64,000 bases of DNA from Diphasiastrum complanatum. Taxonomy: Eukaryota; Streptophyta; Lycopodiopsida; Lycopodiales; Lycopodiaceae. The translations under genes were made by a program, and so were the position numbers. Location of the stretch: positions 70,965,957 to 71,029,956 of the forward strand of contig CM055095.1 in the NCBI GenBank assembly GCA_029204225.1, given 5' to 3'. The notes beneath the pieces were generated by a model. The model saw only the letters and a list, made by a program, of their open reading frames with translations. It did no database searches and was not told the DNA's origin. This document shows, one piece after another, positions 56,117 to 64,000 of the stretch (its first letter is position 1; the number at the start of each line of letters is the position of its first letter).

Positions 56117-57110
56117 TTACCGCTCAATTATATATACGTTGCATACGATGACTAATGGGAACTCCTTAATGGAACATTCCCATCTAGAAAATCCTAATAT
56201 GTTCAACACATACGATCTCTTTACAAAAATTATTTTATTTACTTTAACAAATTTATGTCCACCTAAATAATAAGATAAGGCTTTCACAGCCATTATCAGA
56301 GTCTCTCCAATTGGAATGAGTTTGGAATGAGCAACACAAATTTCATTCTTCTGAAAGTGCCTCAAGTAGTGGCCAAGACCACTATCCCTATGGAAAGATG
56401 AAGAATGTTGTCTGAAGCCCCCTCGACGAGTTGCAAAGTCGTCAATCACAAGTGTATTCTGCATAACAAAATTGTAGTTATTAGTTTATAAAATTTAATA
56501 GAACACATGCAAAATTAATATTATCATCTGATAAACTTACAGTAAAAGTGCTAAACTTACGCATTCTTCATCATCTACTGGAACTAGATTGGAATGATCT
56601 ATATTTTGTCCCCCTATTGAAGAAGAGTCATCTGCAACTTTCATTACCGATGGACGAGGGAATCCCAGCTGGGGGCCTAGAAGGAAATAAATTTCTCTTC
56701 AAATGGAAAACTTCGTCCATGGCTACAAACATTTGTTAAAGCCATCGACAAACATTCCTCACCAGTCAGACTTTCATGTAGCAACAATCATCAGTATGGC
56801 CTTTCTTCCCACAAATAGTACATTTAAGTTTGGGGCAATCTCTTATTAGATGATCACCCTTACAAATTCGGCAAGATAACTCTTTTGGTCGATCAAGTCA
56901 TCTCTCACCAATCAAATTTTGTTGACTCTTGAGGAAATTGTCATCAAGGGCTAGGGACTTTATATTTTCGGACATTACATCCATGTAATTCTTTATCTTG
57001 TCATAAGGATTTGATGAAGATGCTTCATATCCTCCCATCGCATTTTGGTCAGGTACTGCAGCAGCAACTTTACCTACACTTGTGTAACTGGCACCTCCTA
57101 GCCCCGACAA
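56117..57110 (-). pseudogene. Uncharacterised spliced gene family, copy 1 (zinc knuckles plus GHYLK domain)
   Basis: 57110-56766 reads through one in-frame TGA (after LIGER) into tandem zinc knuckles CRICKGDHLIRDC and CTICGKKGHTDDC. After a likely intron, a middle exon ending at 56575 (C/GTAAGT) reads VMKVADDSSSIGGQNIDHSNLVPVDDEE. A further intron ends TATGCAG/AA at 56460, and the last exon (to 56117) gives VIDDFATRRGG, LGHYLRHFQKNEI, ETLIMAVKALSYYLGGHK and KIIFVKRS. The last two exons align with 59063-59752 and 58604-59050, and partly with 36653-36821. The zinc knuckles suggest nucleic acid binding; the function of the rest is unknown. The upstream start was not found. Confidence 0.5.
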
Positions 57111-57429
57111 ACCCGGGAACTAGGGACATAGGCCTCTTAAATAAATTTAAGTCCAGTGTAAATCAATAAATAAACAAAGTTTCAATAAAAGTGCAACCGG
57201 CCATAATGGGCCATTTACGCGTTAGTTTTAAGCAGTTCCACATCGGCGTAGTAGCGCATGGCGATGATTTTCCATCCAGAATAACTTGAAAAAGAGGTCT
57301 TTTTCCCTGCAAACACTCTCCTCTCTCTAGAACTTAGGACCCAATTGTAGGGCACCATTAGCCTAAAATAGCCAATCTTGGCCTATATGTCCAAATAACA
57401 CGATTTTGGTGTCATTTCGAAGGTCCTGA
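57111..57429. other. No gene seen
   Basis: Spacer between the gene-family copy and the LINE relic. Confidence 0.45.
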
Positions 57430-58560
57430 AGTTTGAGAATTTTTCAATATGAAATATATACTAAAATAAAAATATCTAGGCCTCTTACACACATGTGAAA
57501 GGTGAGATCCAAAACTATTTGCCAAAAATACCAAAGCCTAAAACTCGCTAGGAAATGTTGACAATTTTCACATATTTCTATCAAAACATATGTTTGACAA
57601 TGTTGTGATTCTGATACATTGCCAAAAGAAATTGACCTTATCATCATCAAATGTAATATCATTTAGCAATAGATGTAAGTGGCTGAATTTCTTGAATCTG
57701 GCGTGGAAACGAGCAATAAATAGGTAAGTTACTAGCTTCCAAAGTGGAGCATAACAATGAAAGAACAAGTGAGTGACATCCTCATCAAATATTTTGCATT
57801 TAGAGCAGATATGTGACACATCCCCTCTGTAATTGGCACGGATAGGAAGAGAGAGCTGAAGGATCCTCAAATAGAAAACTTTAAGTTTACCAGTTCTGAA
57901 TTTGTGAGTTTACCGAAATCTAGATTTCCATAGATGGGAGGGGGTCAGAAACATTCCATTTATAGTTGTACCAAGATAATGTGAAACTTGGTTCTTTGGT
58001 AGCAGAGAAAATAGAGGAGTAAAATATATTGCCAGCCTTGTCTAGGGCCTTAAAAGGCCAGTTATTACTATAGTCAAAAGAGGTAGAAGTAGATAAAAGG
58101 CCAAGGTCACCATGAGAAAAGGAATAGGAGAGAAAATTGGTTTTTTCTCAGAAAAGGCCTACATCTGACTTGAGACGAGAGAGATTGGAAGAGTAAATCA
58201 AGTCCATGATATGATTCCAACTAACAATGCCTTTACAGGTCAAACTACAACAAAGTCTTGTCTCAATCAAAGCCAGGGGTCTACAGTTAATGGTGATCAC
58301 TTTAGAAAACCAAAGAGATTCCATTGATGAAACGGAAGTACCGCCAGTCCAAAAAGTAAGCTCTTGTGTAGCAAGCAGAACGCCAAATTGAATGATGGAT
58401 TCAACAAGGAGGGAGGAAATAGAAAGAGAAAAGGCAGAGCGGGTGAATTTAAGAAAGTAAGAATGGGGATCAAGCTAAAAACTCGCCAAATGTTACGATT
58501 TTTCGAAAGGCATTCAAATTCATAACAAAAGAGAGATCCTTGTAATATATCAAAAATCTA
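57430..58560 (-). pseudogene. LINE 3' relic with zinc-binding domain
   Basis: On the minus strand 57870-57568 reads LKVFYLRILQLSLPIRANYRGD (starting upstream) then CSKCKIFDEDVTHLFFHCYAPLWKL. This is the zinc-binding motif (CxxC...HxxxxC) that follows the reverse transcriptase in plant LINEs. Upstream to 58560 the minus strand continues with scattered LINE-like pieces broken by stops. The reverse transcriptase proper is missing or too decayed to recognise. Confidence 0.62.
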
Positions 58561-58603
58561 TTACAGAAAATTGTTTAATTGTCATCATCATCCTCTTCAA
58601 GAT

Positions 58604-59752
58604 TCAAACGGATGGTATTTCATGAAGGAATAATCTCCTTTCATATGGATCCAAAAATTCTAAATATTGCCTATTGCTCATATCAATATAACCCGAATAA
58701 AGGGCCATTGCAAATGATCTTTTTGTAGTCTCATTGGGATTATAACCCAATATTTTAATTGCCAAATCCCTTTTCACAAAAATTATTTTATATGTTCCTC
58801 TTGCGTATTTATGGCCTCCTAAACAAAGTGATAATGATTTGATGGCCATAATAACAGTGGTTGCATATGGATTATTAGATGAATGATACATACAAATCTC
58901 ATTATTTTGAAAGTTTTTCAAATAATGAGATAGAGACACCTCCTTTCTCCCGGCTGATACACCTCGGACGCCTCCATGTCTCATACCAAAGGCATCTATT
59001 TCAATAGCATCATGTAAACGAGTAAAGAAAATAAATTGAGAATGATACATAACACTGCAAACTCATACTTTAACACAGTGTTTGAAATAAGAAAACTGAA
59101 CAATATCAATACCAATATAATATCTACGTACCAGATCATAATCATCGTATTCAACGACGTTTGCTCTGCTAATGTCATGTCCTCCAATGGCCTCTACATT
59201 TCCGAAGGGCATATATCTAGTCCTTGGGAGATAATTTTTTTGGAATTTCAAAAATTCCTCCTCTCTAGGCAAAGTTTTTTCATAGGCTTTAGATTTTTCC
59301 ATCATGGTCTCCAAGGCCTCATTGCCAGATTTCCAATTGTCATCTTTATCATAATCTATCTCACTTTTAACGTCATCATATGTAAAATCAACAATGTCAA
59401 AAAAAATTGATAAATTTTGTGCAAAAATCGAGAGGATTTTATCCTCTTTCAAATTCAAAACATCTTCTATATCATTAGATGAAATATAACTTTCATTATT
59501 TGTAAAATATAAGGGAGCATCGAGTAGACTTAATTGATTAACAGGAGATGTGGATGGAAGAGAATTAGAGAGGATTATAGAATGAGGGAGAGTTTTCTGA
59601 TAATATGAAGCCATAGATGCTTCAGCTTCAACCCCTATTTCAGTATCTGCATCATCTACATCAATTGGAGCAGATGCAAATGCTTTGATCAATGGAACAG
59701 TAGAAAATTCAACAAACTCATCATTTGGAATTTCAGTAGATGTAAAAGACAA
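58604..59752 (-). CDS. Uncharacterised gene family, copy 2 (two exons visible)
   Basis: The first visible segment (59752 to about 59120) is acidic and ends VEAIGGHDISRANVVEYDDYDL at a possible donor (CTG/GTACGT). It has no in-frame ATG near its 5' end, so an upstream exon is likely. The second (59050-58604, 148 codons) contains IDAFGMRHGGVRG, LSHYLKNFQNNEI, TTVIMAIKSLSLCLGGHK, KIIFVKRDLAIKILGY and ends FLDPYERRLFLHEIPSV. Both segments align with copy 1 at 56.1-56.7 kb. The segment is free of stops, so this is the best-preserved copy; the splice phase between segments is unresolved. No known domain recognised. Confidence 0.5.
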
Positions 59753-60127
59753 AAGCCATTTGTTTGATTAGAAGGCGACATATTCTTTTGTGGATACCAC
59801 AAAATATATATTTTTTGATATGGTCATATAGGCTAGAGTACTTTCTATTGTGTTTATGCTTAGAGGATGGTTGGGAATGCACAAGGTCCTGAAAATGAAT
59901 GCAACAAAAACTATATGTTTCCTAATCAGGAGTACTGATAATCTGAGAAAAATTATCATGAAGAGAAATTAAATTATAACAATTCTCATAAACTAGCTTA
60001 TCGATATCGAAGGGAGCAAAAAAATACTGGAAAAATACTCTAATTTTTCAGATGGAATGTCACTAGCATTCAAAAAATCCAGAAGTTTGTTATCTGAGGA
60101 CATGGAGGAACTAGCCATATTGAACCT
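59753..60127. other. No gene seen
   Basis: AT-rich spacer. Confidence 0.45.
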
Positions 60128-61822
60128 GATATCGGTTCAACGCGACTGAATGATTTTGGTCGAGGACTGAACAACAGTGTGCACGTTGATCCGATATCAT
60201 TTTGACGAGACAAAAATATTCCACGAGCACACGTCAAAAGAGGCTGATATCACTTCAACGCGCCTGAATGAATACAACTGTGCACTATATGTGAAGGCAT
60301 GCATCGATTCGATATTGCGAGAAAGAAAAAAAACAAATTGACGAGGGAGTTCAGAATAAAAGATCACGGAATCAAAATATAGAAAGTGGTGTCCATATTT
60401 CTAGCCTATTCATGTAGATCACAGTCATACATTTTTCAAATAATGAAGTGAGGAGCACAGCCTATATTTATCCACCAATCAAAGTGAGACAAATTTGTAA
60501 CTACGTCGAAATACATTAAATAGTCTATAACTAGATTCTTCGAATCATTATTAGCCCTGACCCTAAAATTTGTACTTGTGTTGGAATACATTAAATAGTC
60601 TATCACTAGCCTTTCCGAATCATCATTAAACATATAATAAACAAATATTAAATGGAAATCCTTGAAAAACGTGTACGAGGATAAATATTACAGTCTCTGG
60701 TCCTATTTAAGCACCGTAAAGATGAAGTTTTTTCTTTTGAGATAATTTTTCATTTAGAACATATTCATAAGGCGAAGCATTTTGAAAGAGCCAATATCGA
60801 TTCCACACGAGAGGACAAGTGCTTCAGAGGAAAAGATCAATTAGGCGCGCGTTGATTAAATACTCTGGTATGGCGAATCGGATATCAAATCAGTGCGCCC
60901 GTCCTAAAAGAAAGATTTTTTAACTTGGACTATGCGCGTTGATCTGCTATTGGAATGTTGCGTTCCAATATGTTTTCAATGCGTCCCTCAGATATTGGAT
61001 CAGCGCATCTGGGGGAAGAAAGTGATTTTTCTCTTGGATTGCACGCGTCCAATCGCTATTATAGGAAAAAAATATTTTTGAAAATTGTCAAAATTATTGG
61101 ATGGCATTATGCATGATCAAATCTTGATTCGGTAGACTCTTCATATTGTCCAAAGCTAAGAAGAACATATCGAGTCAAGACCTGATCATTCATATTCCTT
61201 CCAATATCGGTTCAGCATGTGAGAATAGCTCCTCTGGTTTACACATGCAGTATATGCGGGTCGATTTGCTATTGGGTGAAATAATGGCGTTTGGGATTTT
61301 TCAAAATTATAATGATTGGATGTTAAAAAAGGTTGGATATTTATAGCATAAGCTCTAAAATTAATTGTAGATGTGACCATAAATTTATAGAATTAATTGT
61401 AGATATGACCATAAATTTGTAAAATCATGTAGATAGCATTAGCCATATCAACTAATCATTGTGATGACCGATGTATATTTAATTGGATTTGATTGACAAG
61501 CCTCTGAATATCTTGAAGTAATCATTAGTGTAATTCGAACCTCAGAATTCCAAAAGACCACGTATGCAATCTTTTCGAATTTGCACTATATATAGATGAA
61601 CGATGCTTAAATTTTTTTGCTTAAAGTTCTTATCATTCTCTACTTCCATGCGATATCGATTCAGCGCGTCCGAAGCAACCTACCTACATTTTGCTTTTAC
61701 TCGTGCGCGCCCATCCGCTCTCAGGTATCGGTTTGGTCTAAGTTTAGGTATCGGTTCGATGTGCTCGACCTGACTTCTACTCTTGAGTTCTCCTTCATCG
61801 CGCGTTGATCTGATATTGGATA
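60128..61822. repeat. Cluster of ~8 degenerate 73-bp inverted-repeat (hairpin) units
   Basis: A motif like ATATCGGTTCAGCGCG (arm D) and its inverse like GCGCGTTGATCTGATATTGG (arm I) occur in D-I pairs whose starts are 49-55 bp apart. Units: 60128-60200, 60246-60319, 60791-60860, 60881-60953, 60991-61061, 61201-61276, 61650-61724, 61747-61819. One further D arm lies at 60965. Each unit could fold into a ~20-bp imperfect stem with a ~30-nt loop. Loops are mostly different, though 60881 and 60991 share AAGAAAG...TTTTT...CTTGGA. Spacers are AT-rich and of unequal length (20-470 bp). Confidence 0.8.
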
Positions 61823-61825
61823 GTA

Positions 61826-62240
61826 ATGGCACAGACTAAGCAAATAGCACAAATCCACCCTGGTGGAATCCCAATCACAGGAGGGGGATAGGGTAACCGA
61901 TCGTCTTGCCTACCACCACTAGCTCCTAGGCCAAGGGGCAAACGAAGAGACCCTCCCTGGCTGAAGGATATTCGGAAGCTACAAAAGACCAATAATCTTT
62001 TGACTCCGAAAACTCACATACAGAGATCCATCAGACAGGTTACAAGAAGTCTATCTGCAGATGTGAGATGGATTGTAATGGCAATTGTGGTGCTGCACAC
62101 TGCATATGAAGATTTCCAGGTGAAATTTTTTTCAGATACTGTTGTTGCAGCTATCCATGCCAAGAGGGTGACCGTCATGCCCAAGAATTTCAACATTATG
62201 TTCAGGCTATGTGTTGTAAAGCTACCTTTACAAGCTTTAC
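61826..62240 (+). pseudogene. Intronless histone H3 pseudogene, CENH3-like core
   Basis: ATG 61826 begins MAQTKQIAQIHPGG, an altered H3 tail (MARTKQTARKSTGG). After one in-frame TAG (61889-61891) the same frame continues PRGKRRDPPWLKDIRKLQKTNNLL, then ADVRWIVMAIVVLHTAYEDF and FFSDTVVAAIHAKRVTVMPKNF. The histone fold is recognisable from the alphaN helix to alpha3 without introns. The Trp in the DVRW segment occupies the position where centromeric H3 variants (CENH3) typically carry Trp and canonical H3 does not. Many otherwise invariant residues are changed, and the C-terminus runs on into an unrelated Pro/Ala-rich tail, so it is probably a processed pseudogene. Confidence 0.78.
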
Positions 62241-62365
62241 TTCCGGCGCCATCGGCGCCAGCTATGTCCCCGGCGCCAGCAGCGCCCCTGCTGCTCCCAA
62301 CGCCAACGGCGCCGGTGCTGCTCCCGACGCCACTGTGACTAGAATCCAGCCGGCGCCAAGTTCCT
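62241..62365 (+). repeat. GGCGCC-rich repeat encoding a Pro/Ala tail
   Basis: GGCGCC occurs five times in ~110 bp, extending the histone frame with PAPSAP-like repeats to a stop at 62338. Confidence 0.75.
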
Positions 62366-62439
62366 ATGGCTGAAAATCTTTGATCGGTTCTAGCGAAGTC
62401 CAGAGAGCTCAGATCGATGTGCAATCACCTCACACGATC

Positions 62440-63455
62440 TAGGCATGATTAAAGGAAGCCTGGGGATCAATAAAATCTAGAAAGAGAAAATAACTTTCTA
62501 GAAAGAAAAAATCCTAGAGAGAGAAAAACGTGCTTTACCAGCTTGGGTAGAGTGCTTGGTATGAGGGGGGGTGACGAATCACACCAATACTATAGGGGAG
62601 TGCGGGTTGCGACTTAGGACAAGCTCCAACCAATTCTCAGCCTCCCTTGCTGGAATGTTGTCATGGCTCTCGCCTTGGCATGCTAGCGCCCCGGAGACTA
62701 GGGTCGGTCACACACTTGAAATGTAACCTTATCAGATTTATCAATAAAGTGGAATTTTTCTCAAACTGACTTTGATTACCTTCTGGGTTTCAATGTTCGG
62801 TAAAAGCGCCAGTTGTAAGGCCGCTTCCAAATTTTTAAGTTGGCACATAGCTGAGGGTCGTATCCCGGGACGCCAGCAGTATGCCGTCGGGACCATTCGG
62901 TCCGTGGTGCCAGCGATATGCTGTCGGGACCATTTGGTCCAGGAACTGGTTGTTTCCATATATGTCGCGGGTTGTGGTTCTGAGTGTTCCCTGCATGAAC
63001 GTGAATGGGTTAAGCTCTTGGGGAATGGGCTCTAACCTGTCGGCTGAGTTGGATGGCTTGCTTGGGTGGAAGTTACCTGTTTATGGCTGTCCAATCTGGC
63101 ATGGCGCCAGGTTGGCTTCCAGCGCTCGTGACGAAGCTTTCAGTTGGTTAAGTCTGATGTAAGTCAGACCGCTTGTTCGAAATGGATGTTACTCGTTTGT
63201 AACGAAGCTTCGAGTTGGTTAAGTTTGATGTATGTCGGGCGGCTTGCTTGGAGGGAAGTCACCCACATCGGGACCCCCGATCTAGCATGGCGCCAGGTTG
63301 GATCTCAATGTTGGTTTTCGGAACTTCAAGCTGGTTAAGTCTGATCGTTGTTGGCAAGTTGGCTGCTTGTATGTCAAGTGGGTTTGGATGGCAAGAGTTG
63401 AAGGCTGGGAAGCTAAGTCGTGGTTTCCGGCTCCCTTTGGGATGCCTACGCTACA
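62440..63455 (+). repeat. LTR2 copy
   Basis: Aligns with 38087-39031, including TGCTTTACCAGC, the GGGACCATTCGGTCC tandem pair (62870-62940), and repeated GGTTAAGT(C/T)TGAT blocks (about 63145, 63217, 63332). It ends GCCTACGCTACA. No primer binding site follows; coding-like sequence begins directly, so this is a solo or truncated LTR. The left boundary is approximate. Confidence 0.68.
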
Positions 63456-63860
63456 CTATGGGACACATATGACAAATTTGCAGAGTACTTTAGACCAGCT
63501 CCTTTGTCTCCTCCAAAACAAGATACAGAGAAAAGAGAACGAAAGCAATCTCAACCATTCCGACTTGTTTTTTGAGTACAGAGTGAGAGTGTTTCAAAGA
63601 AGAGGAGGTCTCATGATCCTCCTTATAAAGCGAGGGATTTTTCAAAGCCATCTCCTCTGCATGTGATTCTAACTGCTCCACAATCTCCTCCTAAGTCTCC
63701 TTCTCCTCCTCCTAGAAATCCATCTTTATCTTCTCTTGCTAAATCTTCCTCTCCTAGTAAACTTCCTCCTCCTTCAAAATCTCAGTCTCCTCCTACCCTC
63801 ACAAATATCAGTTCCCCACCTCCTATTCTAGGAAATGATTTAGATGATTTTACAAGCTAA
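63456..63860 (+). pseudogene. Pro/Ser-rich C-terminal coding end with polyadenylation signal
   Basis: Directly after the LTR2 end, one frame runs from LWDTYDKFAEYFRPAP through a single TGA (at about 63558) to a Pro/Ser-rich tail (QSPPKSPSPPPRNPS...) and a TAA at 63858-63860. AATAAA follows at 63902-63907. It could be the last exon of a host or transposon gene whose upstream part was displaced by LTR2. No family recognised. Confidence 0.4.
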
Positions 63861-64000
63861 CTTACACATTTATTGTATCTGGTTATTTAAGAAGGCTCAA
63901 TAATAAAGACATATTGCATTATGCTTGTATGTGGATCGTGATCCAGCGCATTGCCTCTTCCACATTTTGTGTTAAAAACATTTAACTAGCATGTTGTATT

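Noticed and set aside
60128-61822. Hairpin cluster as a microRNA cluster
   Set aside because: Stems are short and imperfect and arms differ between units, without a conserved ~21-nt duplex; not supportable without small-RNA data.
60128-62240. Centromere signature (hairpin repeats next to a CENH3-like sequence)
   Set aside because: Repeat units are few, irregularly spaced and adjacent to a pseudogene; proximity alone is no evidence.
62014-62424. A 136-codon minus-strand ORF with Gly/Ala-rich middle
   Set aside because: It is the antisense of the histone pseudogene and the GGCGCC repeat.

Overview
The window looks like nuclear DNA of a land plant. Two host-type genes have plant-style GT/AG introns, and most of the rest is Ty1/Copia retrotransposon sequence with iMet-type primer binding sites, plus Ty3/Gypsy, LINE, SINE-like and unclassified transposon remnants and long microsatellites. 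I cannot fix the lineage from sequence alone. No rRNA, convincing tRNA gene or CRISPR array was seen.

Layout. 1-5874: two tandem, nearly identical Copia copies; the first is cut by the window edge, the second has lost 782 bp, and the LTR between them is truncated. 5875-9137: reverse-oriented pieces of two further LTR types (here LTR1 and LTR2) and an unrecognised ORF. 9263-14880: a nest with a Gypsy integrase fragment, a 5'-truncated Copia, and a Gypsy pol split by a solo Copia LTR with a perfect target duplication. 14987-17486: LINE relic, microsatellite and a palindrome-rich MITE-like element. 17487-21056 (minus): a fully reconstructable eight-exon fatty acid 2-hydroxylase gene with an N-terminal cytochrome b5 domain. 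25470-31782 (minus): a complete, apparently intact Copia element with LTRs identical by eye and 5-bp target duplications. 32547-40830: decayed nested Copia copies with an inverted reverse transcriptase fragment. 43742-46130: a short, internally deleted Copia derivative with both LTRs and target duplications. 48355-50044 (minus): a five-exon GDSL esterase/lipase gene. 51333-51520: SINE-like tRNA-related repeats. 53631-59752: an unclassified transposon-like protein (plus) and two copies of an uncharacterised spliced gene family (minus), separated by a LINE relic. 60128-61822: a cluster of about eight degenerate 73-bp hairpin units. 61826-62240: a histone H3 pseudogene with a CENH3-like feature, followed by a GGCGCC-rich stretch, another LTR2 copy and a Pro/Ser-rich coding end.

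The two host genes appear independent: FA2H would 2-hydroxylate sphingolipid acyl chains at the ER, and the GDSL protein would be a secreted esterase. Best candidates for something undescribed are the hairpin cluster at 60.1-61.8 kb, the three-copy gene family (36.65, 56.1-57.1 and 58.6-59.75 kb), the unclassified transposon protein at 53.6-55.6 kb, the cytochrome b5-FA2H fusion in a plant, and a CACGTG-centred palindrome shared by LTRs of otherwise different Copia families.
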